Below, in pieces: positions 1 through 8,571 of a DNA stretch of 64,000 nt (positions are counted from its first letter, which is position 1; each line of letters begins with the position of its first letter). The position numbers and the translations under genes are program-made. A model generated the notes under the pieces. It did no database searches. It was given only the letters and a program-made list of their open reading frames with translations, and was not told the DNA's origin. Source of the DNA: Palleniella muris (lineage in GTDB: Bacteria; Bacteroidota; Bacteroidia; Bacteroidales; Bacteroidaceae); the NCBI RefSeq assembly GCF_004792655.1, contig NZ_SRZC01000007.1, forward strand, positions 78,416 through 142,415. The letters run 5' to 3'.

Positions 1-1
1 T

Positions 2-307
2 GCAGGTAACGTGGTGTACAAGACCGACAGTGACGGCAAACTCAAGAACGCACTCACACTCGACGACGGGCTTTTGCTCCGACACACCAACCTCAACGTC
101 AAGAAAACCTCGCCCCTGCTCACGGCTGAGGGTGAAGCACTCTCCGAACTGCTCAAGACAACGGCAAAGGCTATTGCAAAGCAAACCAACCTCCGCAGTG
201 CTATCCTCGCCAAGGCTGAGAGCATGTACAACGCCGCTGTGGGCACTACAACCGAGCCGGCACCCGTACAAGTCCCTGAAAGTGCAACCGACGAACAAGC
301 CGCATAA
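2..307 (+). CDS. hypothetical protein, 5' end outside window
   Basis: The reading frame is open from base 2 and runs into the window edge, so this is the C-terminal part of a longer gene; the GTG at 11 is only an internal candidate start. The visible part holds a polar start, a helical middle rich in Ala, Leu and Lys, and an acidic Pro/Ala-rich tail ending DEQAA. I do not recognise a family. It is followed directly by a strong terminator, so it closes a transcription unit of the element. Confidence 0.6.
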   Translation, partial: AGNVVYKTDSDGKLKNALTLDDGLLLRHTNLNVKKTSPLLTAEGEALSELLKTTAKAIAKQTNLRSAILAKAESMYNAAVGTTTEPAPVQVPESATDEQAA

Positions 308-328
308 CTTACCGACCGCAATACGACT

Positions 329-360
329 GCCACCCAGCCCTTCGGGGTTGGGTGGCTTTC
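329..360 (+). terminator. intrinsic terminator
   Basis: GCCACCCAG-CCC and GGG-TTGGGTGGC form a stem of about 12 bp around TTCG, followed by TTTCTT. It ends the gene at 2-307. The stretch from here to 566 holds no gene that I can support. Confidence 0.8.
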
Positions 361-566
361 TTATGCAAGCACGCACGCCCACAATGCGTTGTGCGCCCAC
401 TTGCAAATTGCGTCCACATAGGCAACGTGCCCACTCGCACATATATGTTCATCGTGCGTTACATTCGCGTCCACTTGTTGTGTGTCGCAACGTGGTGACA
501 AAGCCCTAAACGCGTAACTTTTCAGATTTTCCCCCGGTCCAAGGAGCCGGTCAATTCAAAAGCAAC

Positions 567-1187
567 ATGAAACTCGGAAATATATTTTCAGATGCGCAAA
601 TATCTGCGCTCAAAAGCATTGCAACCGCCCCGACAGATGCGGAAAAATACACGTCCCATGTAAGCGAAAAAGCGTGGGAAATGCTCTATGATATGGCGGC
701 AGGACTTGGACAAAAATTGTCACAAAAATTCTGGCAAACGCTGGATGCAAACATACAGACAAGCCAAGAAGTCATGGTGTGCATGAAGGGCAAAAAGGAA
801 GTGCGCATAGAGCCTGTGATGCGTCAGGTTTGTTACGCAAAGCACCTCGGTCAGATGCTCAAAAGCGGATATTCTATTGCTTGGGTTGGCAAAGGAGCGA
901 CTATGGTAACTTGGGACAACTGGAAGCGCATATATAGCACACTCACAGCCCCACTTTGCTCACAAGCATACGACACGCCCATGTCTGATGCCGAATATCG
1001 CCGTATCAAAACCGCAAGACGGAAAGAGCAGGAATTTTACGACCTTGCCCGCCCTATCCGAAGCAAGAAAGCTGGTCGGTGTCGTATCAGTTTTGAGGAA
1101 GCCAATGCCCAGCGCATTAAATCTGAGAAACTTATGTTTGAGTGTCGTGTGGAAGCAAGAGCGAGAAAAATTTTAGAAGCGTTATAA
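567..1187 (+). CDS. hypothetical protein, 206 aa
   Basis: A soluble, basic protein of 206 residues with no signal peptide or membrane segment. The last 70 residues are rich in Arg, Lys and Glu and probably form long helices, as in nucleic-acid-binding tails. ATG 567 follows the spacer after the upstream terminator, and a terminator follows at 1207, so the gene is probably monocistronic. No family recognised. Confidence 0.65.
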   Translation: MKLGNIFSDAQISALKSIATAPTDAEKYTSHVSEKAWEMLYDMAAGLGQKLSQKFWQTLDANIQTSQEVMVCMKGKKEVRIEPVMRQVCYAKHLGQMLKSGYSIAWVGKGATMVTWDNWKRIYSTLTAPLCSQAYDTPMSDAEYRRIKTARRKEQEFYDLARPIRSKKAGRCRISFEEANAQRIKSEKLMFECRVEARARKILEAL

Positions 1188-1206
1188 AATAGTTCATAAT
1201 CATGTC

Positions 1207-1246
1207 AATAGCCGCAATCGGAGCAATCTGGTTGCGGCTATTTTTA
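1207..1246 (+). terminator. intrinsic terminator
   Basis: AATAGCCGCAA (1207-1217) pairs with TTGCGGCTATT (1232-1242) and is followed by a T-rich run. It ends the 206-aa gene. Confidence 0.8.
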
Positions 1247-1259
1247 TACCCCAAAAACA

Positions 1260-1370
1260 ATGAAAAAAGTAAGATATTCCCTGTGGGGTAAGCCTCACAA
1301 AGCGATATTGGTTGCCACTTGCACAAGCAATGGCGTGTACACAAACTATGCAAACACCCGGCACAAATGA
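1260..1370 (+). CDS. small protein, 36 aa
   Basis: ATG 1260 opens a 36-codon frame (MKKVRYSLWGKPHKAILVAT...) that ends in TGA at 1368-1370. That stop overlaps the ATG of the next gene as ATGA, the standard sign of translational coupling, and this supports it as real coding sequence. The product is basic with a short hydrophobic patch. No known family. It could instead be a leader peptide for the downstream membrane-anchored protein. Confidence 0.5.
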   Translation: MKKVRYSLWGKPHKAILVATCTSNGVYTNYANTRHK

Positions 1371-1762
1371 AGATGAAAGCCTCAACAATTTTCTGCGCTC
1401 TCTTGGCGATAGTCGTGGGAGCACAACTTATTTTTGCCCACATTGAGAACAAGGTAACGCTTAATAAGCCCGAAACGGAAGAAACATATCTGGAGGAAAA
1501 TGAGCCTGTGTCGGGTATGTTCTTCAGCTCCGAGTATGTTCTGGAGGAGTATGAGCGCGATGACGCATATTGCATCCGCTATGACGACGCTGACGCCAAT
1601 CTGTTTGACGTTGAAATTGTAGTGGACTCTGCGACATACCAAAGCGTGATTGACTCAATAAAATCCGGCAAGGAAATGGTCGGGGCGCTTGTATTAAACG
1701 ACAGTCTTTCTGGCCACTGGCAACAAGTATTCACATTCGTTCAAAACTCAGAAAATTTCTAA
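1367..1762 (+). CDS. membrane-anchored or secreted hypothetical protein, 131 aa
   Basis: I chose the start at 1367 rather than 1319 because it overlaps the stop of the 36-aa gene and places a hydrophobic segment (residues about 5-22, IFCALLAIVVGAQLIFA) at the N terminus as a signal anchor. The rest is acidic and probably lies outside the membrane. No conserved domain recognised. It is separated by 2 nt from the next gene, which also encodes a hydrophobic protein. Confidence 0.65.
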   Translation: MKMKASTIFCALLAIVVGAQLIFAHIENKVTLNKPETEETYLEENEPVSGMFFSSEYVLEEYERDDAYCIRYDDADANLFDVEIVVDSATYQSVIDSIKSGKEMVGALVLNDSLSGHWQQVFTFVQNSENF

Positions 1763-1764
1763 TT

Positions 1765-1992
1765 ATGGCGAACAACAATCAAAACTCAGAAACACTCAAG
1801 TCTCGCATATTACCCCTCACTGGCGACATTCTCATGGTTATTTGCCGTGTGATTGTTAGGTCGTTGTTATGGATTGCAAAACATTTCTGGAAGCGTTACT
1901 TCAACATTGAAACCCCGGTGTACAAGCTATGGTGGTCATCACACGCCAGAATAATGCAAAAGAAATTAGATTCAATTCACCAAAATTATTAA
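1765..1992 (+). CDS. small membrane protein, 75 aa
   Basis: One hydrophobic stretch at about residues 15-38 (ILPLTGDILMVICRVIVRSL) is followed by a basic tail rich in Trp and Lys, as expected for a single-pass inner membrane protein. It starts 2 nt after the preceding membrane-anchored gene and ends 4 nt before the next, so it sits in the same operon. Function unknown. Confidence 0.6.
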   Translation: MANNNQNSETLKSRILPLTGDILMVICRVIVRSLLWIAKHFWKRYFNIETPVYKLWWSSHARIMQKKLDSIHQNY

Positions 1993-1996
1993 GCGC

Positions 1997-2203
1997 ATGT
2001 TCACTGAAGACATTATAATTCAAAACCGTGCCAAATTAAAGCAGGTCAATGAGGCGATTGCGTCATTATTGGCTGACAAACGCCCGAAAGCGCAGTATTT
2101 GCTGAGAAAATTTCAAGAATTGCGTGACAATCTTAAAATCAGTATTGAAATCAATGAAACAGCTTTGCGGCTTGAGAAACAATTCAAAACGGTAAACATG
2201 TAA
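1997..2203 (+). CDS. small helical hypothetical protein, 68 aa
   Basis: Almost the whole length is charged, Leu-rich and heptad-like (ASLLADKRPKAQYLLRKFQE), suggesting a short coiled coil. It is in the tight plus-strand operon with 4 nt before it. No family recognised. Confidence 0.6.
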   Translation: MFTEDIIIQNRAKLKQVNEAIASLLADKRPKAQYLLRKFQELRDNLKISIEINETALRLEKQFKTVNM

Positions 2204-2220
2204 TATAAAATCGGTAGGTT

Positions 2221-2403
2221 ATGATAGTAGCAACTTGTAAATACGGTCGTGTCGAAATTGAGAACGGCTGGATATATGTCGGAGTGACCAAAGACTCTTT
2301 CTTGGATAAAGTAATGTATGACGGCACGTTGTCTTTAGAGGAAAACATACAACATGCCGTTGAACTTATAGATGAAGAGTTTGAATATGAGGACAACGAT
2401 TGA
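2221..2403 (+). CDS. small acidic hypothetical protein, 60 aa
   Basis: A 60-residue beta-rich protein with an acidic tail (DEEFEYEDND). Its 3' end overlaps the next gene by 17 nt in another frame. No family recognised; short acidic proteins of this kind recur across the element. Confidence 0.55.
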   Translation: MIVATCKYGRVEIENGWIYVGVTKDSFLDKVMYDGTLSLEENIQHAVELIDEEFEYEDND

Positions 2404-2779
2404 ACAACGTGCCAGAGAAGCATCTGGACGTGAAAGGCATTGCTGTAAATGTAAGTTTGGCGAGAAAGCGTGTGCTTATGTAGAGATTTGCCATGAAGCG
2501 TTTGTTCGAGGGTATGTGAAAGGTGTATTTAGTAAGAAAGGCAGCTCAACTATTGCATCTTTATCAATCAAACCTCAGCAATTTGACAAAGCTGTATGGC
2601 AGACCGAAACAGGGTTCACGTCAGCAAAATACAATGCTTGGCTAAAGAACGCAACCGATTCTCTTCAAAACATCTATCAGCAATTAGAAGAGAGTGATGA
2701 GGTTGACATCACTGATTTGTACATCTTAGGCGATATAATCAATATGTTGAATATAACCAAAATAGTAAAGCAAAAGTAA
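2387..2779 (+). CDS. hypothetical protein with Cys cluster, 130 aa
   Basis: The start at 2387 (MRTTIEQ) is preferred over 2372 because it shortens the overlap with the upstream gene. Residues about 19-36 carry CCKCKFGEKACAYVEIC, a compact Cys cluster likely to bind zinc. The C-terminal half is alpha-helical. It lies 1 nt before the next gene. No named family recognised. Confidence 0.6.
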   Translation: MRTTIEQRAREASGRERHCCKCKFGEKACAYVEICHEAFVRGYVKGVFSKKGSSTIASLSIKPQQFDKAVWQTETGFTSAKYNAWLKNATDSLQNIYQQLEESDEVDITDLYILGDIINMLNITKIVKQK

Positions 2780-2780
2780 T

Positions 2781-3503
2781 ATGATAGTAGATATATTAAA
2801 CAAAATGGCTGAGATTGTAGCAAACACTATGACCTCATTCCAGTCTGATTTTGAGAAGTACGACAAAGAATATATCATCAAGGAAGGCGTGAACGCTTTC
2901 CCTTTTTTGTGGATGATACATCGGTCACATACTTATCTTATTCGCTTGTCGGAAATCAGAAAGGATTACTTTGATAATGAAGCATTTCGGTACGATATTG
3001 CACAGAGTTGCAGCTGGATTCATGCTTATTTGTGGCCCACAGGCATGAAAGTAACTGAGGATATTTATTTTGTCACCAAAGACCATGTGACAAAAATCAG
3101 TTTAGAACAAGCTCGCAATATCGCCAGAGACGCTATTGAATTGGCAATTGCGACATGGGAGCAAGAAAATGAAAAAATGCCTACTAAATTCAAAGTACGG
3201 GTGGAAATAGGAGACATCTCTCTCTGTAAATTAAAGGAGCTTATCCTGGATTGCCGTAGTCATAATGATGATAGTTTGTTGAAATGCCTGAAGCGTTTTC
3301 ACAATCATCGCCAGCAAGCTAAAGACCACAAGGTTTCTATTTGGTATAATGAGCGTTGCAATGAGTTCTCCTTTGCAGAAATGGTGAATGGAAAATGCCA
3401 GTTGAATGGTGCCATTGTTTTTCATGGCTGGCCTGAAAGCGGGTATCAGGAAAGCAATTCCGTTCAGCTCGATCCTAAATATGGGTGGGCATCACACACT
3501 TAA
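2781..3503 (+). CDS. hypothetical protein, 240 aa
   Basis: A soluble protein of 240 residues. The N-terminal two thirds are helical with several Trp; the last 70 residues look like a separate small beta domain (VSIWYNERCNEFSFAEMVNG). No signal peptide and no known catalytic motif. It is in line with the surrounding tiny genes and probably cotranscribed. Confidence 0.6.
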   Translation: MIVDILNKMAEIVANTMTSFQSDFEKYDKEYIIKEGVNAFPFLWMIHRSHTYLIRLSEIRKDYFDNEAFRYDIAQSCSWIHAYLWPTGMKVTEDIYFVTKDHVTKISLEQARNIARDAIELAIATWEQENEKMPTKFKVRVEIGDISLCKLKELILDCRSHNDDSLLKCLKRFHNHRQQAKDHKVSIWYNERCNEFSFAEMVNGKCQLNGAIVFHGWPESGYQESNSVQLDPKYGWASHT

Positions 3504-3515
3504 AATATAACAGAT

Positions 3516-3785
3516 ATGATGCACGAAGAGTATAATAATGGTGGGGTGAACTATGTTCGCATTGACAAGAAGAAAGCACGAATCAAGTTCAACACAGGAA
3601 ACACCATTTACTTGATTCAGGACATGATGCGATTGAACAACGCTTGGCAAAGCCCCTGTCCAATTAACATAGAAGAATCCAGCGAAAAAGATTTTGACAA
3701 ACCGGTAAACGCCTTTCGGTATTACAACTGCGATTCAGAGCGTGGTCATGGCGTAAAGTATTTTATTAAGGAGGTGGATTTATGA
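3516..3785 (+). CDS. hypothetical protein, 89 aa
   Basis: An 89-residue beta-rich protein. The stop overlaps the next start by 4 nt. Its 3' end carries AAGGAGGTGG just ahead of the next ATG, an unusually strong Shine-Dalgarno sequence for Bacteroidota. No family recognised. Confidence 0.6.
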   Translation: MMHEEYNNGGVNYVRIDKKKARIKFNTGNTIYLIQDMMRLNNAWQSPCPINIEESSEKDFDKPVNAFRYYNCDSERGHGVKYFIKEVDL

Positions 3786-4273
3786 CAGAATCAATAAAAA
3801 CGGCTATAAAAGCCATAAATAAGTGGATATTCTTTGGTTGGAACTATCCCAGTATTGAACACGAGTGGACTAACATTCATGGAGAAAAGAAGTTTGAGGT
3901 TGTTCCTGTGTTTCTCACAGAAATTAAATGGACATGCAATTTTGATCACATTCTTTCTAAATGGCATATTGCAACTCGAACCAAGAACTCTAATGCTTAT
4001 CTGGTAGAGTTTTATGCTGAGCTTGGAAACGAAAACCGCCGGTTACTTTTGAAGTGGGTTATAGACAACTACAACGATGAGCGTACAATTTGCGAAGATG
4101 ATTCTGAGGAATGTTCTGAAGCGCAAATCTTGGCTAAAATTCGTGAGTGGGCTGAGCATATCCCGTATTACCTGAGCTATCGTGAAGGCTACGCTCGTGG
4201 CTATCGTGAAGGAATGATACGGGCTCACAAATTAGTGATGTCCATGATTACCGGTGAACCTTTTGAAGAGTAA
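3782..4273 (+). CDS. hypothetical protein, 163 aa
   Basis: ATG 3782 is preceded by GGAGGTGG at good spacing, which fixes the start. The protein is mixed alpha/beta with many aromatic residues; the C terminus has an AREGYARGYREGMIRA-like amphipathic helix (residues about 137-155). It overlaps the preceding gene by 4 nt. Function unknown. Confidence 0.65.
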   Translation: MTESIKTAIKAINKWIFFGWNYPSIEHEWTNIHGEKKFEVVPVFLTEIKWTCNFDHILSKWHIATRTKNSNAYLVEFYAELGNENRRLLLKWVIDNYNDERTICEDDSEECSEAQILAKIREWAEHIPYYLSYREGYARGYREGMIRAHKLVMSMITGEPFEE

Positions 4274-4277
4274 GAAT

Positions 4278-4508
4278 ATGTTCAAGCAGAAGTTCTTTGG
4301 CCGGACAGAAAATGACGAGTTCACTTTCACGGCCAACCCTTTACAAATGAGGGCGGTGGCAATGGTAATCCTTGCGGAGCGAGGAGCAAAATTTATAGAG
4401 ATAAGATATATGGACGGTCGAACTGCTATGATGGCTACCTTTGATAAGGCACAGCAGGAAAGCGCCCAATTCAGGTTTACTTTCCCAGAGGAACTTGACG
4501 AAGATTAA
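4278..4508 (+). CDS. hypothetical protein, 76 aa
   Basis: The start at 4278 (MFKQKFFG) is preferred to 4254 because it avoids overlap with the upstream gene. The product is a small alpha/beta protein ending in an acidic tail. It is the last gene of this unit: a terminator follows at 4535. Confidence 0.55.
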   Translation: MFKQKFFGRTENDEFTFTANPLQMRAVAMVILAERGAKFIEIRYMDGRTAMMATFDKAQQESAQFRFTFPEELDED

Positions 4509-4534
4509 GAATGTGTTTTGAGAGTTTTGATTGG

Positions 4535-4570
4535 CACCGCAGTCTGATTATTTGGGCTGCGGTGTTTTTT
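4535..4570 (+). terminator. intrinsic terminator
   Basis: CACCGCAG (4535-4542) pairs with CTGCGGTG (4557-4564), followed by TTTTTTATT. It ends the operon that starts at 1260. Confidence 0.85.
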
Positions 4571-4595
4571 ATTCCCTCAATACAATAAAACAGAC

Positions 4596-5453
4596 ATGAT
4601 TATGAGCAACAATTTATTGATAGAAACAAAAGAAATTGGCAACCATCGTATCAAGATTTATTATGATACAGATGCAATGTGCCCTTGTACAGACTGGGAT
4701 ATGGCTGCATGTTTCCTGTGGGAATATGACCGTTCAGCCCGACTGTCTGATGCGTGCAATTGGAGAGAAGTGTTTGGTAAATACGGAGATAGCCGATATT
4801 CACTTGCAGATGCGCTACATCAACTTATTGGCGAGCATGTTGAATGGAAAGATTTGCTGAATTATTTTAAGAAAGGCAAGGTGGACGGCTATCGAATGAG
4901 ATATGATAAGCATGATAAAACATGGTATTTGGAATGGTACAACGATTCACGATACGCTGAACATAAAGGCTATCAAGAAATTTTCAGCGTTTCTCCTTCA
5001 GACCTTTACACGTATGATTATACGGACCAGTTTATAGAAGATTTGGAGTGTGACGAACTGGTTCAGATTCTTTCTGACTTAGGTAAAGATATATTTGTCA
5101 AAGAATGGTCCACAACAGGGTACGGTCAAGGGGATTATGTTGAAGGTATCGCTTTTTGTACAAAGGAACGATACTCAAAAATGGTCAGCACTGACACTAC
5201 CGATTGGAAAACCAAAATTGACGCATTGATTGATGGTGAAGTCGAATGTATTGGCATGTGGATGTGGGGAGATGTCAAAGGCTATGTTCTGGAAGAGAAA
5301 GTGTCATACACGAAGCATTTCCAAGACCCCAACCGTGAAGACGAAGATGATTTTGACTGGGAAGAGGTTCATTCATGTTGGGGGTTCTTTATGGAAACAG
5401 AAGAGCTCATTAACGAAGTGATTTCTGAGCACGGATTAAAAGAAGTAGCATAA
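4596..5453 (+). CDS. hypothetical acidic protein, 285 aa
   Basis: Two in-frame starts (4596 and 4602) are possible. The protein is acidic and very rich in aromatic residues (many Trp and Tyr), with an N-terminal alpha/beta region and an acidic C-terminal helix. No catalytic motif recognised. It opens a new run of acidic genes extending to 10.5 kb, with the next gene starting 1 nt after its stop. Confidence 0.65.
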   Translation: MIMSNNLLIETKEIGNHRIKIYYDTDAMCPCTDWDMAACFLWEYDRSARLSDACNWREVFGKYGDSRYSLADALHQLIGEHVEWKDLLNYFKKGKVDGYRMRYDKHDKTWYLEWYNDSRYAEHKGYQEIFSVSPSDLYTYDYTDQFIEDLECDELVQILSDLGKDIFVKEWSTTGYGQGDYVEGIAFCTKERYSKMVSTDTTDWKTKIDALIDGEVECIGMWMWGDVKGYVLEEKVSYTKHFQDPNREDEDDFDWEEVHSCWGFFMETEELINEVISEHGLKEVA

Positions 5454-5454
5454 A

Positions 5455-5625
5455 ATGGACACTCCTCGTTTTACCCCTGAAAAACGCACTGCTATTGATG
5501 GAAAGCAATGGTGGTGCGTTTATGACACCCAGCGTCATTGCTGGAGTACATATTTGTGTCATGGCAAGTATAAAACACGGAAAGCATGCCAATTAGCCAT
5601 TGATTATGCTAATCAAATTAAATAG
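5455..5625 (+). CDS. small protein, 56 aa
   Basis: ATG 5455 follows the previous stop by 1 nt and gives 56 residues (MDTPRFTPEKRTAIDGKQWW...). The sequence has three Cys, four Trp and a basic C-terminal helix, giving it the look of a small single-domain fold. It fills an otherwise empty gap in a tightly packed operon, which supports it. Function unknown. Confidence 0.55.
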   Translation: MDTPRFTPEKRTAIDGKQWWCVYDTQRHCWSTYLCHGKYKTRKACQLAIDYANQIK

Positions 5626-5633
5626 TTGGAATT

Positions 5634-5942
5634 ATGAAGAAAGTATATATAAGCCTTCCAATTTCTGGTCAAAATCTTGATGATGTGCGAAAGCGCATCC
5701 AAGAGACTTCGGAATTGCTGAAGGCGAAAGGATATATTCCTGTTTCGCCTCTTGAAGTACAAACTGACCTTAACGCTCCTTATTCAGAGCTGATGGGTAA
5801 TGACATCAAAGCATTACTGGAATGTGATGCAATCATACTTTTGGATGGCTGGGAGAACAGCAAGGGCTGTCGGCTTGAAAAGTACGCTGCCAGCCTGTAT
5901 CATAAACCTGTGTTTATCAACGAATTTATCTACTCAATATGA
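5634..5942 (+). CDS. DUF4406 family, nucleoside 2-deoxyribosyltransferase-like
   Basis: The 102-residue protein matches the DUF4406 pattern: a first strand KVYISLPISG, a helix with KAKGYIPVSPLE, and the strand CDAIILLDGWENSKGCRLE. This is a Rossmann-like fold related to nucleoside deoxyribosyltransferases, enzymes that move deoxyribose between bases. The WENSKGCRLE segment holds the conserved Ser and Glu of the family. Phages often carry such genes, possibly for nucleotide salvage, but the substrate is not known. It overlaps the next gene by 4 nt. Confidence 0.8.
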   Translation: MKKVYISLPISGQNLDDVRKRIQETSELLKAKGYIPVSPLEVQTDLNAPYSELMGNDIKALLECDAIILLDGWENSKGCRLEKYAASLYHKPVFINEFIYSI

Positions 5943-6394
5943 AATACTATGTAGAAGAAAGCCTCTCTAACTTCCAGTTTTGGAGTGGAGGCAAAGACCG
6001 CGCTGAATTGCTCTCTGCTGAGCAACTGGACACGGTAGAACAAATGCTGGAAGAGATAGAACCGGCTGATGGTTGGTCTGATACTGCCATCAATGATTTG
6101 TTCTGGTTCGAGTTTGATACCATTGCTCAATGGCTCGGCTATGCTGATGAAGAGCATTTGGAAAAGGACATTACTCAGAACGAAATGGAAGAAGCTCAAG
6201 AATGGGCAGAAGATACTTCCACAGACTATAATGCGTTGTTCGCCATCGCTCACTTGAATATCAATGACTATGCTTGTACCAACGAGGATGGTGAAGAAGA
6301 CTGTGATTGGGATCAGGCCACTGAAGATTTCATGGATTGGTGGAACGGCATGGACGACATTGACCAAGTTGAAGAATATCGTAAATACCAGTAA
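5939..6394 (+). CDS. highly acidic hypothetical protein, 151 aa
   Basis: About a third of the residues are Asp or Glu, with several Trp and no basic patches; the C terminus reads DWDQATEDFMDWWNGMDDID. No known domain is recognised. Such composition is seen in DNA-mimic anti-defence proteins, but that is inference from charge only. It overlaps the DUF4406 gene by 4 nt and lies 2 nt before the next acidic gene. Confidence 0.6.
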   Translation: MKYYVEESLSNFQFWSGGKDRAELLSAEQLDTVEQMLEEIEPADGWSDTAINDLFWFEFDTIAQWLGYADEEHLEKDITQNEMEEAQEWAEDTSTDYNALFAIAHLNINDYACTNEDGEEDCDWDQATEDFMDWWNGMDDIDQVEEYRKYQ

Positions 6395-6396
6395 CT

Positions 6397-6786
6397 ATGA
6401 ATCGGCAAGAGTTTATTGACCGCATTATAGAAATCGCGGAAAGTCAAGGATTTTCCGTGAGCACTGAAATCAATGGTGATGATGTTGAGTTTACATTCTC
6501 CCAGTACACCGATTTCGGACAAGACTTTTGTTTCTGGGCTACGATGCAAAATTATGACATCTATACCCTGATTGAGGAAGTTGATAACTACTATGAAGGG
6601 TATGACCCGGACGAGGAAGCTATGCTTTGGGTCGGCCCTGATGGACATGGCAAAAACGGAGCACCGTATCGCCTTACTGATGTCGTGAAAGATATGGAGC
6701 AGTGCGAACAAATGATAAAGAATTTGTCCGATGCCTTGTCTGAAGCGAATAATAAAGAAATACTTTGGGAACAACCAAATTCTTAA
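6397..6786 (+). CDS. acidic hypothetical protein, 129 aa
   Basis: A 129-residue acidic protein (MNRQEFIDRIIEIAESQGFS start, then GDDVEFTFSQYTDFG). A central segment, NYYEGYDPDEEAMLWVGPDGHGKNG, is Gly- and Asp-rich. No signal peptide or catalytic motif. It is in the acidic operon, 2 nt after its neighbour. Confidence 0.6.
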   Translation: MNRQEFIDRIIEIAESQGFSVSTEINGDDVEFTFSQYTDFGQDFCFWATMQNYDIYTLIEEVDNYYEGYDPDEEAMLWVGPDGHGKNGAPYRLTDVVKDMEQCEQMIKNLSDALSEANNKEILWEQPNS

Positions 6787-6790
6787 AAAC

Positions 6791-7408
6791 ATGGAACAGA
6801 CATTTGAACAATATGTACTTAGCTGGTGGACAGAATATATTGAAAACCACCAAGACGACTCAAAACGCCTGATGGAGTTATTTATCGGCGAGGAAGAAAC
6901 CATTGAGGATTATCTCGATGAAGGAGAAACACCTTACGATTGGCTGATGACTAAGGGTGAGGAGGATGCGGAGGAGATTTATGAGCATTTCTTTGGCTAT
7001 TGCGCAGACCGCTCCATTCTTGCAGACGACCTTCCAGACACTGAAACATTCCTGACTGAGATGTTCAAGCAAGCATACACAGAAAAGTATGATTTTGTGG
7101 ATGAGCTTATCGAAGATATGGCCGGCCATGCTGAAGGATATGATACACCGTATGGATTTTTCCATGACTTTTCTTATGGCGGCTGCTCCTCCGGCATGAT
7201 TGGAATGTTTGTTTATAATTCTGATTGCAAGCGATTCTATATCCAGCATATTGATGATTTAGAAGCGTTTGTAGAAGACTTTGAAGAAGAGATTGGTGAA
7301 CCTGTTCGCAACGATAAGCATCTGCCTCACTATGTATTTATATGCTGGTTCTGTTATGAGGAACTTGCATATAACGTCGCCAGAACCCTTTATCCTGAAA
7401 GTTTTTGA
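6791..7408 (+). CDS. acidic hypothetical protein, 205 aa
   Basis: The start at 6791 (MEQTFEQYV) is preferred to 6731, which would overlap the upstream gene by 56 nt. The protein is acidic throughout, with a His/Phe/Gly segment about two thirds along (GFFHDFSYGGCSSGMIGMFV). Function unknown. It is followed after 3 nt by the next gene. Confidence 0.6.
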   Translation: MEQTFEQYVLSWWTEYIENHQDDSKRLMELFIGEEETIEDYLDEGETPYDWLMTKGEEDAEEIYEHFFGYCADRSILADDLPDTETFLTEMFKQAYTEKYDFVDELIEDMAGHAEGYDTPYGFFHDFSYGGCSSGMIGMFVYNSDCKRFYIQHIDDLEAFVEDFEEEIGEPVRNDKHLPHYVFICWFCYEELAYNVARTLYPESF

Positions 7409-7411
7409 ATT

Positions 7412-8266
7412 ATGAGACTGGATTTAGAAGTACCCAACTTTACCGGTTTTTATCAAGGTATCTGGGAGCAGGGCGAAAATGAATGGACGGAAATCCATGA
7501 AATGAAGTATGGTGAGTATGAAGATTTTGAAAGTCTGAATCTCATTGATGATTGGGGCTTTGGTCCCGATTATAGAGATAAAGTTGCAAAACTATTTGCT
7601 GATGATTATGCTGAGATAATTAAAAATTGTCTTGGTGTTCCGATGGAATATGTTGGTTGCTATGTCAGTTCTCCAAAAGAGTACAATTTCACTACTGACC
7701 GAATTTTCGCAACCTTCGAGGTTCCTGATTACGATGCACTCGTTAAACGCCTGAAAGAATTAGGAAGTTTGCCGGAGTATCGCACTGAACTTGCTGCTCT
7801 AATTAAGAAGTATCATACGAGTTGCAGTGGTTTCATCTCCTTTATGAGCAATGATATTGAAGAATGGTTTGAACTGATGCAAGACCCGTCAAACGATCAT
7901 TACACCAGTTATTTTCTTGGTTATTTGCTCAGCCTGATGGCTCCAGAAGAAATTGAAGGCTTGAATGAGTCTATCTATATGTATGTTGAAGAAAACACTG
8001 ACTATCATTGTGTAGAACCAGAAACGGACGAGGCAAAAGAGGAATGGGAGATTTATCTGAAATATGGTTCGCTCTACACCGATTATGCTACAGCACATCC
8101 TATGCGATATGAAAATCCCGATAAAGGCAAATGGCCTTACTGGATTGTAATTGATTGGGATGATTACAAAGAACAGTTCCTCGATTATGTCGAGAAGCAT
8201 GAAAAAGAACAAAAACGTAAGGCTGCGCTTGCTGCGATGCCTGTAATTCCAGGATTATTTGACTAA
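7412..8266 (+). CDS. acidic hypothetical protein, 284 aa
   Basis: A 284-residue acidic protein with two likely domains: residues 1-120 (beta-rich, EVPNFTGFYQGIW) and 120-284 (helical, with DDWGFG- and YSSYF-like aromatic patches). No family recognised. Its TAA overlaps the ATG of the next gene as TAATG, implying coupled translation. Confidence 0.6.
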   Translation: MRLDLEVPNFTGFYQGIWEQGENEWTEIHEMKYGEYEDFESLNLIDDWGFGPDYRDKVAKLFADDYAEIIKNCLGVPMEYVGCYVSSPKEYNFTTDRIFATFEVPDYDALVKRLKELGSLPEYRTELAALIKKYHTSCSGFISFMSNDIEEWFELMQDPSNDHYTSYFLGYLLSLMAPEEIEGLNESIYMYVEENTDYHCVEPETDEAKEEWEIYLKYGSLYTDYATAHPMRYENPDKGKWPYWIVIDWDDYKEQFLDYVEKHEKEQKRKAALAAMPVIPGLFD

Positions 8267-8571
8267 TGAAACTTTTATTTCCCTTGCCCAACGGAGAAGA
8301 GCTCGACTTGTTGGGTGATGGGCCGGACGACATGGAATATGTGTGTCTGGTGTGTGGCGAGTTTGAAACTCCCATATCTGAGCTCCTTGAAGATTATAAA
8401 TTTGAGCCCAACAATCTCCGACGTCAGGCTATAGCCGATGAGATTCGTGACCAAGCATATTATTTTGCTGGTGAAACGGCTAACTATGACGAAGACCTTC
8501 AGCAAATGATTAGCTGGGATGACCTCGGGGAACAAATGTATCAGGCTCTTATAACATTTGCAAAAGTATGA
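8266..8571 (+). CDS. acidic hypothetical protein, 101 aa
   Basis: A 101-residue protein, coupled at both ends (TAATG with the gene before, 4-nt overlap with the gene after). It contains a single CLVC pair near residue 28 and an acidic surface. No family recognised. Confidence 0.6.
   Translation: MKLLFPLPNGEELDLLGDGPDDMEYVCLVCGEFETPISELLEDYKFEPNNLRRQAIADEIRDQAYYFAGETANYDEDLQQMISWDDLGEQMYQALITFAKV

Noticed and set aside
30..509. 159-codon frame overlapping the first gene
   Set aside because: It is a shifted-frame shadow of the gene at 2-307 and then runs through a terminator and non-coding DNA.
6313..7249. Minus-strand frames of 120-196 codons
   Set aside because: They lie opposite a tightly coupled plus-strand operon and result from the acidic codon bias.
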